A DNA stretch of 64,000 bases from Cymodocea nodosa. Lineage: Eukaryota > Streptophyta > Magnoliopsida > Alismatales > Cymodoceaceae. The notes beneath the pieces are model-generated. The model made no database searches, was not told the origin of the DNA, and saw only the letters and a list, made by a program, of their open reading frames with translations. Made by a program: the position numbers and the translations under genes. Each line of letters begins with the position of its first letter. Position 1 is the stretch's first letter. Location: positions 6,344,001-6,408,000 of the forward strand of contig CM072335.1 of assembly GCA_036874045.1 (NCBI GenBank). Reading direction: 5' to 3'. Positions 22,689-34,053 of the stretch are shown in pieces.

Positions 22689-24660
22689 TGTATTGATGTG
22701 AAAGATTAGATCTTAAACTTATTTACTTTGTCTTTATGCTTAAATCAATAATTACTTTTAGAACTAAACTAACAACCTTTCACACAAATTAGATATTAAT
22801 TCCAATTTGTAATTTAACTACAAGTGCACAGTGTATATTGTATTTGTGTGCAAGTACAGGTCGATCCCATAAAGAGATGGAGTAAGAATTGTGTACTGTT
22901 TTGATTTTTATATTGGAGTTTATGTGTTTACTAAAGCACTCTGTTGAGTTACAGTTAACATAAAGGACCTAGTTCGTGGAGTTATGGCTAATTCAACGGA
23001 CTAACCTTGTGGACTTAAGTTAACTCTACGAGTCTATCTTTCCAGTTTAATACTACTATTTATAGAGGAATTCGGCCAACCATTGGGCGGTTCCACAGAT
23101 TGTAAATAATATCAATTAAGCTCTTTAATGCTAGTTAAGATTAGATTTATCATTAAGCAACACTAACATTCAGATATTTCAAACAGTAACCATTAAAATC
23201 TTTAAGTATCTAGAACAAAACAATTTCAGTAAATTGTAAAAACTATTATCTATTTTTTGAATCAATCAAACATAAAACATTCACAATACTAATAATGATA
23301 ACATTAATCATGATACAAAACAAACAATATAACACTTACATACTAAATGTACACACAAATAAGTTGTTGTTTTTGGTATTTTTGTTTTGATATATTCCTC
23401 AAAATGAATGAAAGGTGAAATGTAAAAATCTCTATTGATAGTAAAACTTCTGTCACTACATGCGACGTGATTACACCACTGAAAACTTAATCACTTACAA
23501 TCTTGTCTCCTCTCCCTATAGAATCGCGAGTCCAAAATTGCAAAATGATCTCCTCCTCAGCAGACTAGCATTAACCCGAAACCAAGGATCGAAGCTTTAT
23601 GATCTCTTGAGATATGAAACGGTGCTTGGTGAAAATGGCTTCCCTTCCCACGACGCGATCACTCATCACAGTGGTTGTCATGCACCGTGTTTGGCTCGAA
23701 ATCGACCCAACATCAGGAAAGTATCCTCATAGACCTCTGATGGTTGGTGATTATGGTGGTGGTGTGGAGCTTTAGGAAACTTCCGACACTACTTGCAATT
23801 AGCGCGGTTCTCCAACACACCCTGCACACACTTTTTCTTTGTCTTTTATATTTCTTACAGTAGTAACTACTCCCGCCTAAATGACCGGTTAGATTTCCTT
23901 CATTCATATTAGCAATGGTGATTTCTTCTTTCTTCCACGAGTGAATTCCTGCGTGATACATGCAATCGTGGTTTTCCTTCAAATGTCCTGTTTCTATAAC
24001 TACTACAGTGGCATATTAGAAAATAAAAGGTCTGTAGAGTTACAGATAACTTAATAGACTTCCTTCATTGATTTAACTATAAAACACGTGTAATAAAGAA
24101 ATAAGCTGCTAACATAACACATTACCTTAGTATGTATTCATGTAACCCAACGCGTACAGTTATGCTAACTTAACGAGTTAAACATGTGCATCTCATGTGA
24201 TCTACTAAAGCATTTAAATTCAGCACGTGCATAATTTTAACTTAACAAGTTAAGATATTTCAAACACTTACGAACCTAACTATCTGATGCCCAGATGCAT
24301 TTCGGATAGTTAACAAATAACTTACCGAAAATCCACTTAAGTCATGCATTACGATTTCAACATGTGTACTTCAGGAAATAATAAAATATTCTTTAAAACA
24401 TAACTGTCTGGTACATTAAACATAACTCTCCGAAATAATAGAAAATTCAGATACTTAAGAATTTCATAGCCCGTAATTTTACCGACAGTTCAGAAATGTA
24501 CTAAATTAACATTAATTCCCTGAAATTATGTAGATTCTTTCATTAAAGCATATAATAGTGAAATTATAACATAATAGCTTAATTCTCATATAATAAGCTA
24601 AATATTATGCAATTAACCATCATTTAACCGCTAATATTACTCACTTTTTCATTCTAAACA
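22689..24660 (-). repeat. E2 3' LTR (minus)
   Basis: On the minus strand it runs TGTTTAGAATG (24660) to ATCAATACA (22689), 1972 bases. It is preceded by a polypurine tract and followed by the TSD. It is very similar to the E2 5' LTR, including an 89-codon open stretch present in both (23982-23713 and 50993-50724), which I treat as chance. Confidence 0.85.
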
Positions 24661-24672
24661 CTTCCCCCATAC
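24661..24672 (-). other. Polypurine tract of E2
   Basis: The minus strand reads GTATGGGGGAAG immediately before the TGTTTAGA of the 3' LTR. This is the plus-strand primer position and resembles the G-rich tract of Athila elements. Confidence 0.75.
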
Positions 24673-26405
24673 TTAAATTTTGCTAGTCCCTTAGCAAGCT
24701 AAGATCTAACTAGTTGATCTTTCTATAGTGCTAGAATTAATTCTTTATTTCATTCTTCTTCAGAATAATAAACTAGATTACTATATAGATTTTTTGTATG
24801 TTTCAGTAATCTGTTTTAATTGTTTTTTCTCCTCTTCAACCTACAAATATACTTAGAATATATGTAAATTACATACAAAATATATCAGCATCACATAGGT
24901 GTTAATTATATTATCATTTTTTCTTCTTTCAGCATTTGTCATCCTAAATTTTCCAATATGATTTTCAAAATAAATTTCAACTATATACGAATCAAAACAT
25001 AATCCAATTCAATATGATTAAGACAAGTAGAATAAAGAATTGTATCTCAAATAAACAACTTCAAAAGTTTATTCTAGATTCATACTTCAGTAATCTTAGA
25101 TAATAGAAAATATACTCGATTCAAAAGATAATTTCACAAAACACTTGTATCTTTTTAGAATAGTATATGAATATTTGTACTTTAAAAGTTAACTTGACAA
25201 GCTTGAATCATACAAGAGCTTTCTAGTGTACCCATGTATCGAGCTTTTAGTCAACAATCCTAGATCTGATCAGGACCTTAGGTTGCCAGATTTAAAGAGT
25301 CCTTTTCAGGTCAACAATCCTTACATACCTATCTACTCAAGTACAAAAAGCTCGTGATCAAACAAGTCAATAAACTCTCAAAGTTTTTTCTCTTTTATTT
25401 TCTTTTTTTTTTTCAAAACATTTAGAACATATACGTATTTCATTAATACAGATGTAATAAAACACAAATATCATATAGTCCTGCTTCTATTATTTACTAA
25501 AAATATGAATCCATATCAATAAGCTCATACTTTTTCTATAGTTTAATAAGCTCTACACATAAATCATTCTACAAGTTTAATCAATCAAGTTAAGTGTATC
25601 TTTGATCATATGTATTTCCTTTAATCCAAAAATCAACATTTCAACTCTTTCAAGATTTTAGATAATTTACTGAGTTTCAATTAAGCATTCCGATTTCATT
25701 TTAAAATCGTGAAACTGTTAAACTCATAAAATTCAGCAAAAACATAAGATACTATATCTAGATTTGTATGAATAGTAAAATTTTGTAGCATCTTATATAA
25801 GATTCTAAATATAACATTCAAGTAGTTGCAATTCTTAAAAAAATTTTCAATTTCCATAGAACTTTTGCAGTACCATTCTAATTCCTTTAATTAACAAAAT
25901 TACATGGTTATTACTTTAATTACCTCCCCCTCATACCTACATTTTGCATTGTCCTCAATGCAAAAGATTTTACAATAAATATAGTAATTGTAGCAGGCAT
26001 GAATATTGTTTCGTTGACTTAACACCTAACTCAACAAATTGAATTTAAATGTAAATTCAGAATAAGTAATCAATTACATACCTTGTTCTTTCGTATCTCC
26101 TTCCATATCTTCTGATTTTTGATTCTAAAAAACTTTTCATTCACAAATAAAAGTAGAATATATAATAACAAAACAAAACAAAAATTGCTAATTCAGAGTC
26201 TTGTGTGGAACCTAGGCTCCTATGCCTTTAGTGGCTTACAAGCAAGCTAGTTGGTTTCCCAGAACAGATACCAACAAACTAGATTGATATTTTGTTGTTG
26301 TTGTCTTTTTTTTCTTATAAAATAAAACTAAAACTAAAAAAAAAATTCTTTTTTTTTCTAAAAATAAATGCAAAATACACAACATTAAAAGCATAGAATC
26401 ACAGT
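24673..26405 (-). other. Non-coding 3' tail of E2
   Basis: AT-rich sequence between the F-box gene and the polypurine tract. It matches the E1 tail (3980-5664), so it is an inherited part of the family. No ORF of note. A TAACTCAACAAA unit occurs near 26030. Confidence 0.6.
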
Positions 26406-27542
26406 TTAAGAGCATGATTGAAAAGTAGTAACAAATGGAATAAACGTGTCAGTCCATGCAAACTTTTTAGGCATAATTCTTCTTGCTATTAATTTTGTTT
26501 TAATGCAGTTCATTTTCCTTTTTAGCTTGTAAACTTGTAGTATGTTATCAATACTAAATATAAGTGTATTACCATTAATGAAATGAAATGCAGAAAGGGA
26601 TCGTCTTCTGTTCCAAGATAATGTAACTGTTTCTATTTCTATATCTATTTCAATATATTCCTCTTCCCACTTCCATTCTTTTAGGTCTTTTATAATCCAT
26701 ATTTGAAATTTCTTCAATTCATCCCACCATCTTGTCAGACATAAAGTAGGATCATCATATTCATTATACCACATTCCTAATTGAATTTGATCATATTCTG
26801 AAGACAATGGTTTAGCTATATCACTCTGTATAGGTAATATTTCTATAAAATCATCATAACTGTCTATACTTACTATGTATAAATTAGATCTAAATGCAAC
26901 TGATATATTTGTGACTAAATATATATATCCATCAAGTATGACATGCATGCTATTAATTAAAGCTTTCTGTCCTAGATATATCATAGTACTTTCAGTCCAA
27001 GATCTATTCAGAAAATTATACACACTTAAGCATAAATATTCATCCCAATTCCCAATTGATCTCCAATAATATAATTTTTCAAGAATGGTCGAATTTTTAT
27101 CAGAAAAAATTAATGCTGACCCACAATTTTAAATTGGTACTTCATATCTATTAGGCATTCCTATATTCCATTCTTCTCTTGTAATAGGATTTCTAATCAA
27201 AATATCAGGTAACAGAATTGCATACGTTGGTTTGGTTCTGTAAATAATTAATCCTTCATCCATCCCTATAATATGATCTATTCCTTCTAATGTATTGGGT
27301 GGAATTCCAACAGTTTCTTCCATATCCAAATATTCATAGCTGATTGAACTACGATTAAATGACTTCCATATAAATCCATCTCTAATCTTAGTCATTTTTG
27401 CAGCTTGTAGTCCATGAAAATATTTTTCTCTAACATAGTTTTTAATTTCTTTTGATACACAACACAATCTACACAGATCTTTAGCTGACAGGTTACTCAG
27501 TACTTCCCTTAGTGCATCTAGTGGTAATTTCATCAATTCCAT
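26406..27542 (-). pseudogene. F-box protein gene carried by Athila E2 (one visible stop)
   Basis: The frame from ATG 27542 runs 378 codons to 26406 with a single in-frame stop, TAA at codon 138 (27131-27129), where E1 and G2 read Glu. The F-box lies at residues about 4-45 (LPLDALREVLSNL, DLCRLCCVSKEIK). An F-box-associated-type region follows (NPITREEW at 118-125; RWWDELKKFQIWIIKDLKEW in the C-terminal third, typical of the 'W..k.feIWvmkdy' pattern). F-box proteins recruit targets to SCF ubiquitin ligase in cytosol or nucleus; the target is unknown. It lies after the capsid Gag and a spliceable-looking intron, where other Athila elements carry an env-like ORF. I am confident of the family but not of any function. 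Confidence 0.8.
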
Positions 27543-27553
27543 CTGTTGTGATT

Positions 27554-27697
27554 CTGTATAACATAAACAAAAATTTAACAAAGACAAAATTAACATAGCT
27601 ACTTCACACCCTCATGGAGTTAGGTCATAACTCAATAGACTAAGTTCATTGAGTTAAGTAATAACTCTACGATACTACTAACTATAATTAAACTTAC
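27554..27697 (-). other. Predicted intron between capsid Gag and F-box gene (E2)
   Basis: The minus strand reads ATGTAAGTTTAATTATAG at the donor and TTTATGTTATACAG at the acceptor, 144 bases, AT-rich as plant introns are. The acceptor lies 11 bases before the F-box ATG. The interior contains the palindrome pair TTAACTCAATGAAC / TATTGAGTTA. G2 has the same intron (143 bases) and E1 a version with the acceptor lost. Confidence 0.6.
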
Positions 27698-27761
27698 ATT
27701 TTTTTTCTTTTTATATTTTTCTGCTTACTATATTATACATAGTTACTTCTATTATACTGTT

Positions 27762-29109
27762 TCATTCAGTTACCCTCCTAGAGGAGATATCAATTTTATT
27801 AATACTTCTGTTGACAAGGTTAGGTATTGCTTGCATTGGCAATCCTCCAATAAGTCTAACTTCCATTGATTCCTTCTATATAGGAGGTACATTTCTATTC
27901 ATATTTTGATTTTGCACTACAACATTTCCAAATACAAGATCTAGACGATTGTTCAATTGTTGGATTATCTTTTCTAATTTCTCTATTCTAGATCCTTGTT
28001 CAATTAATGCTTCATAACTTATATTCTTGTCATTTATATTTTCTCCTCCCTGGAAATTGTTGTTTCTCCAAGATAAATTTAGGCGATTTCTCCAATTAGG
28101 GTTATAAGAATTTCCAAAGTTATCTTTCTGGTTTCTAGCATAAATAATATCGAAATCATTAATGTTTGCATTCTTTTTTGTTAGTTTTTGATTCAATGAT
28201 AACTCTTCTATTTTCTTTGTTAATTCAGTTAATTTAACTTCAAGCAAAGTGCTTGAATTTATTTCATGCATTCCCCTTGGCAATATTCTTTTATCTGTAA
28301 TAGCTTCAGCTAATTTTTCCCACTATGTAGTTCTTTTAGCAAAGTTTTCTAAATATGCCCATGCTTCTTCACTATACAGTTTTAAAAGTCCATTCTGACA
28401 AGTAGATTCTAATAAAGATTTCGTTCAAACATCTATGCCTTCATAAATTATACCTATTAATTGTACTTTACTTATTGCTTGATGTGGACATTGAGTTAGT
28501 AAATCTTTAAATCTTTCAAAATATTTCTAGAATGATTCTCCCTATTTTTGGCTACACATTAATATTTCCTTTTTCTTTTTAATTGTTTGATGTGTTAGAT
28601 AATATTTTTCTAGAAAAACAGAGCAAAATTCAATCCATGTAGAAATTGAATCAAGCGATAAAGTATATAACCATCTTTTAACTGTCTTTTAAAGCAAAAG
28701 GGATATATCTAAGTTTAGTAGCATCTATACTCATGTTCAGCATTTTCATCATTTGACAAACTTCGTTAAATTCTCTAAGGAAATAATAGGCATCTTCTCT
28801 TTCTAATCTATGAAAATGTGATAATTGACTAATATAATTAGATTTCTGTTCAAACCTATCCCTCTCAAAGTTTAGCAATCGAATGCATGAAGGTTCATCA
28901 ACTAATTCAAGATACAGAATTTCCCCTAATGGTTTTTCCATTGGAGCAGTCATATCTTCACTCTCTTTTAAAGAAAGGTTAGCTACACCCCTAAGGATTT
29001 CGTTAAAGTCCAATTCAGATAATTTTTTAGTACGTTTCTATGTTGAATAATCCTGTGTAGGTGTTCTTACTAATTGTTTAGTGCTAGGAGAATGAATCCA
29101 TGTACTCAT
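27762..29109 (-). pseudogene. gag: Gag capsid half (Retrotrans_gag), E2
   Basis: The start at 29109 (MSTWIHSPSTK) is in frame with the conserved block DFNEILRGVANLSLKE. The capsid domain follows (NYISQLSHFHRLEREDAYYF; KLRYIPFALKD), then a C-terminal part with NSYNPNWRNRLNLSWRN, a coiled coil (RIEKLEKIIQQLNNRLD) and a TGA at 27764-27762. It lacks a zinc knuckle. It is broken by a stop after about 22 codons, a frameshift between 28678 and 28283, and a stop at 27876. It lies 3' of ORF2 and 5' of the F-box gene, not at the 5' end of the element where Gag normally stands. Confidence 0.85.
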
Positions 29110-30091
29110 AAACTCTTAACATAAAGTAAAATAACAGAAGATTAATTACATACCAGTTTGAAGCTTTATACTTAGTAAATAGTTCTTGATGGATGAAGTT
29201 GAATCAGCTACTTCTCCTCCCAGTTCCCCAACAAATTTCTTTTCTTTCCCATGTGCTGGTAACTCGTAAATAACATTCTGTTTTATATTTATAATGCGCA
29301 TTCATAAAGCAAATGAATCTCGTTACAAGAACGTGTCTTGTAACGTGTAGTGTGGTTCCTATTTTTATGCATATGTGTGCCACTTCTAATTTCAAATTTA
29401 AGTAACCGCTAAACCCATGAAGTTTCGTTCGTGGCTAAAAGAATAACTGTTTAGCTTAATCTACGAACTAACCTCATTGAGTGATAGTTAACTCAACGGA
29501 CTAGCTTTAGTTACTATTGCTAACTCCACAGACTAACTTGATTGAGTTACAGTTAACTCAACGGAGTGACCTTATATTATATTGTTGACCTCATGGAGTT
29601 ACGGATAACTCAACGAACTTACTTCATTAAGTTAACACTTAGCAATTTTCTAAGCTTACTCCTCGTATTAACTTCTATATATATTTTTTCTCTTGCATTT
29701 TTTTCAACTTAAATAAAATTAAATACATGTCATTACTACAGTGTTCTAGTTAAAACTCATTTAAATCTGAACATTACATAAATATTTAACTTGCAGTTCA
29801 TTACATATTATGTAGAATTTATATTTTACTTTGTAGCATGTAGATATTTTTAGGTGTTAATCAGTTATCTTTCATTTAACCCTGTCATTCAACAAATTTG
29901 TATATATTTTAAACAATCTTGCATCTTGTTCAAACAATTATATAATATTCAAGTTAATTCATCCATTACATCATTCTCAAACATAAATGTAAACACATCT
30001 AAAAAACATACATTCATTTATATGGATAGTTTACATTACAATCAATTAGATATTTTTTATACAAATATATACAAGTAGACGAACAATACAA
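29110..30091 (-). promoter_or_regulatory. Spacer with palindrome cluster and TATA-like box (E2)
   Basis: On the minus strand: AT-rich sequence, a palindrome cluster at 29650-29440 (GAGTTA/TAACTCAACGGA pairs), ACGTG-type motifs, TATAAATATA at 29293-29284 and a leader to the capsid ATG. The order and spacing match E1 and G1. Confidence 0.5.
29284..29293 (-). promoter_or_regulatory. TATA-like box, E2
   Basis: TATAAATATA on the minus strand, about 175 bases upstream of the capsid Gag ATG at 29109. Confidence 0.45.
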
Positions 30092-32331
30092 TTAATCTTT
30101 TCTCCTAAGTTCATCTACATCCTTCTGGAGTCTTTCTACGTATTGCTCTAATTGGTTAATCCTTTCTACAACTCTTGTAACTCCTCTAAAAGGTTCAGCA
30201 ATCTCTACAGCAGCATAATTTCTATATTCTTTCACTTAAATGGTTCTTGATCTTATCCTTTTGGATGCCCATTTCGTGAAATTGATACAGTCCACCATCA
30301 ATAGTGGAATTAAATCTCTATAAAATAATTTCCTCTTTACTACTCTCAGCTTGGAGATAAAAACTACAGACCAATTTATCTGAATTCTATTCACAACTGC
30401 ATATGTGGCCCATTTGACAAATTAACTCAGTTCTATATCGTGGCCTTGTTGTTAGTAGACATTCTTAATTACAATGATAGCTATCATGTGTGTTTTATCA
30501 TTTAAATGCTTCAGTCTATTTAACAATGGCACACCAAGATTGATAGCTAAACAATCCTTTATGATCTATTCTGTCCACTCGATTGCGGTTGTGCTTTCCA
30601 GAATTTTATGTCCTTCATTCTTCAATCCTAAAATGCTGTGGAGAAGCTCTAGTGTTATCTGTACATCAGCTTGCTCCACGTTGGAAATTAATCCACTTTC
30701 TCCTTCTCTTAAATTTGCATAGAAGTAGGGCACTAGATTCTCATATACTGCATGCCCTCTCTCTTGATAAATAAACTTCAGTAGACCTTGGAATTCAAAT
30801 AAATCTTTGATTTCTTGCATTCCGTCCCAATTTACTGGTCTACTGTAAATGATATCATAACCCCTTATCTCTTGGTATTTATTATAAGCTTCCTAACTCC
30901 AAAAGTGTACTTCATTTAAAACTATTGCTTCAGTCGGGTCAGGAATGTGAATTTGTTGCTCTAGAGGGGTTTGTTCTTGAACTTCCTCTTCCATATGCTG
31001 AACTTGAATTGACTGAAAATACTCCGCAAATTCTTGTGTTTTTGCTTCTGCTCCTATCTATAGTGGTGAGCCGACAGAACTCTCCACTCTGTCTTGAATT
31101 CTATCCAAAATTTGCTGAAGAGTTTCTTACTCTTTAGTGGAATCTATCGAGTCATTTCCTTCCATATGTATTTGTTCAGCTTCTTGTTCAGTTTCTTCTT
31201 TTTCTTCTTCCTCCTGACTACCAATTTGCAATGTCATTGTTCTTTCTGATTCTGTGGCAGATTGGGATGGAGTTACGGGCAAATCATTTTCTGCCCTAAT
31301 TTCTATTTCTTCTACTTGTAAAGGCTACAAACTAGTTTTAGCCTGTTTTTTGTCTTCTCTTTGCTATTACTGCTACTACTCCTATTAATCCTTAGAATCA
31401 GATAGTAGGTTTATAAAACTCAGCTCTACAGGCCCTACTGATCTTGGTATTTCAAATTTAATCTCCTCTTGATATTCAGACATTATCTCTTTCCCTTTCC
31501 TTCTTCTGATTAATTGTGCCTAGTCTTTCTCTTCTTCTGAGATTAAATCTACAAAAATGGGCTCTACAGGCCTTTGAGCCACAAGTACTAGCTCTTCCTG
31601 TTTAACTTTTCTATAATTGTTGGTCTCGAATGACCAGCTTCAGCTCCTCTTATAATAGGTTTAGTAGTGGCTTCTTGATGTTATTCAATTTTAATTTTAT
31701 ATTGGGCTTTCAACTTTTCTACAGCCCTCTTTTTGCATCGTGCATCAAACACTAGATGTGCTATAGCTACTACCAATTCTTCTAGTTCTCCTTGGTCTTT
31801 TTCTATTTGAACCAGTTCTTGAAATTCTTTTATTTCTTCCTTAGTAGAAGGCCCCAAAATTGCTACTCTTTCCAACGGCCTTGGTGGTGGAACTGAAGGT
31901 CCTCGCAGTTGTTCCTCAAGAACAAGTCTTTCAACAGTCGGCTCCTCTTCTTCTTCAGTTGCTTGTTCTTCATTTTCTTTCCTTTGTTGGTGCCGCCTAA
32001 TCTCACCCCTTGCACAACCAGTAATTTCTCGCAAAAACCATAATCTAGCCTTGCATTAGATTAGCTCTAGGGCAACTTCATTATTTGGCTTGATTCTTCT
32101 CTCTCTACTTATAGCAACTTCCATAGCAACTTTGATTCTAGTTTCCATTATCTAAGGTATTTGTAGACCTAAATCTACTAACACTTTCCTCCAATAGAAA
32201 AGGTCAGAATCTACCTTTTGTAGCTCTTTTTCCCTCGTCGTATTCTTGATTTTCTGCCTCGTGTGCCATTCCTCCGAATCTTTAAGAAATGCTGACGTGT
32301 CAACTGCATTTTCCTAGAACTCAAGTGTCAT
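30092..32331 (-). pseudogene. Athila ORF2, near full length (E2)
   Basis: The start is ATG 32331 (MTLEF; G2 has the same start) and the TAA is at 30094-30092, about 745 codons. The order is: an N-terminal region (FYWRKVLVDLG), a Glu/Arg/Pro-rich middle (longest clean piece 32034-31681, with PSVPPPRPLERVAILGPSTK and VFDARCKKRAVEKLKAQYK), an acidic low-complexity stretch, then the conserved C-terminal block (ERGHAVYENLVPYFYANLRE; ITLELLHSILGLKNEG; 30820-30566) and a coiled-coil end. It carries many stops. It is similar to the Athila 'putative plant transposon protein' and its role is unknown. Confidence 0.7.
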
Positions 32332-32461
32332 CTTCCTCATTGTGGAGCTACACAACGGAACAGAATCGCTTTGATCTCTACTATTCTAAGTTCTAAATGA
32401 TTCTACGGATAATGCCCCCAAACCCTAAGTTTAAGTATAAATAAGCCCTAAGTTTAGGCTG
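32332..32461 (-). other. Leader sequence upstream of ORF2 (E2), cut by copia C
   Basis: Short leader with ATAAGCCCTAAGTTTAGG, matching G2 at about 61760-61800. In G2 about 0.6 kb more of spacer precedes it; here that part is missing and copia C abuts. Confidence 0.55.
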
Positions 32462-34001
32462 TTTGATAATGCAAAAACCTATGTAAGGAAACCAAATTGT
32501 ATTTCATAGATATGACAGCTCAACAAAAGATCAGAAGGTAGACGAACAAATGCAAAAAGTTCCAGAAGATACTGCTATAGAGCTACAGGAAAATCGGACA
32601 GTTTCAGGTCTAAGTATCCAAAGAGCAAGTTTAAAGCAGCAACAACACTATCGGATAGTTAGAAGAATAAATATTCGAAATCTTAAAGCCTTCGGAGAAT
32701 TATGAAAAGACAGTTAGTTGAATGATCGGAGAGTTAAGGAGTTAACTATCCGGAAGCTCATGGAAATTTAGAGAGTTAGAAAGGCTAACTATCCGAAACT
32801 TAAGTCATTGAATTTCCCACATGCAGAAATCCAAACAAGAAGCTTAAAAGGAAAATCAGAAAGTTACTAAGATAACTCTCCGAAATCTTGAAGAGTTTTG
32901 GTGAGTTACAGTTATAACCATCTGGAACTTAAGTTATTCTATTATGCACGTGCAGAAATGAGAAGACAGTTGTCGGAAGCATAGAAGAAGAAAATCTGAA
33001 AGTTACTATAGCTAACTATCTGATAGTTTGGAGAATTTCGGTGAGTTACAACTACAAGTATCCGAACTTTAAGTACATCACATGTATAACTTAAATCTCA
33101 CGTGACAAATAAACTTAAGTGGATTTTCGGTGAGTTACGATCATCCTTCAGAGAGTTACATTGCTAACTATCTAAAAGTTTGAGAAGATCAGAAGGTTAT
33201 CTTGAGATACCTTTCTAAATGGTAACTTACCATATTTGGATCTGCAAACTTAGCAAGTACAACAGAATAAATCCGTTGAGGAGAAAATATGATCGTTGGT
33301 AGTTCAAGCATAAATACAGACAGATCATTCAATATTCTATAGAGTTATGAAGTGAGAATATAGATACAATCACATACAGAGATATAGTATACATTGCAGA
33401 TCAATTACTGTTACAGAAGAAATGCTCAATTCAGATTGACTACAACATAGAATCGATTGAAAGCTAGATTTTACAAGAAGATTATTAAAGCTCTCCATGT
33501 GTTGAAAGTCTGATCCAAGAAGGATCATTTGGTTCATGGCTTCAACCTTAAAGCTTCATTCAGTTGTTGGTTTTCTGGAGTTTCAACCTGAAAACTCAAG
33601 AGGTTGGTTTTCTAGAGTTTATACCTGAAAACTTCTAAGTGTTGGTTTTCTAGAGTTTATACCTGAAAACTTCTAAGTGTTGGTTAGAGCTACGGCTTGA
33701 AAGCTCAAGTGGTTGGTTCTTGCTTGGACCTAAAAGCAAGTGTGTAAGTGTGCAAGTGTGTAAGTGTTGGTTGAAACACTTAGTAAAGCCCAAGTGATCC
33801 TTGGGGGTGGACTAGCTGAGTTGGTGAATCACCTAAAATTCCCTTGTGTTTCTTACTTTATTTCCACTGTGCATGTTTATTTATATCTGATTAGTACTTG
33901 TGCAAACTGATTAATCAAATTAGTTAGTAAAGTTAAAAATAGTCTTAAATTCACTCTGATCACCATTCACCCCCCTCTGGTGAAGCCATACATTCCCAAC
34001 A
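32462..34001 (+). repeat. Copia C left LTR
   Basis: It begins TTTGATAATGCAAAAACC, which aligns with copia D's LTR from about its base 18, and ends AAGCCATACATTCCCAACA at the primer site. U3 palindromes (CGGATAGTTAG.., GATCGGAGAGTTAAGGAGTTAACTATCCGG) fill about 32590-33190. Confidence 0.75.
32590..33190. repeat. Palindrome array in copia C U3
   Basis: Many CGGATAGTTA, TAACTCTCCGAAA and GGTGAGTTA units in both orientations, with CACGTGCAGAAAT boxes between. The clearest unit is GGAGAGTTAAGGAGTTAACT followed by ATCCGG near 32720. Confidence 0.6.
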
Positions 34002-34002
34002 A

Positions 34003-34017
34003 TTGGTATCAGAGCAG
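34003..34017 (+). other. Primer binding site, initiator-Met type (copia C)
   Basis: TTGGTATCAGAGCAGG follows the LTR end directly and contains the standard TGGTATCAGAGC core. Confidence 0.85.
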
Positions 34018-34053
34018 GTTCATCTCTTTTTATAGATTTAACCATATGAGATC

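Noticed and set aside
29396-30078. ORFs in the spacers (for example 29204-29395, 29854-30078, 22246-22494)
   Set aside because: They are not conserved in frame between E1, E2 and G1 and overlap the promoter-like block or AT-rich sequence.
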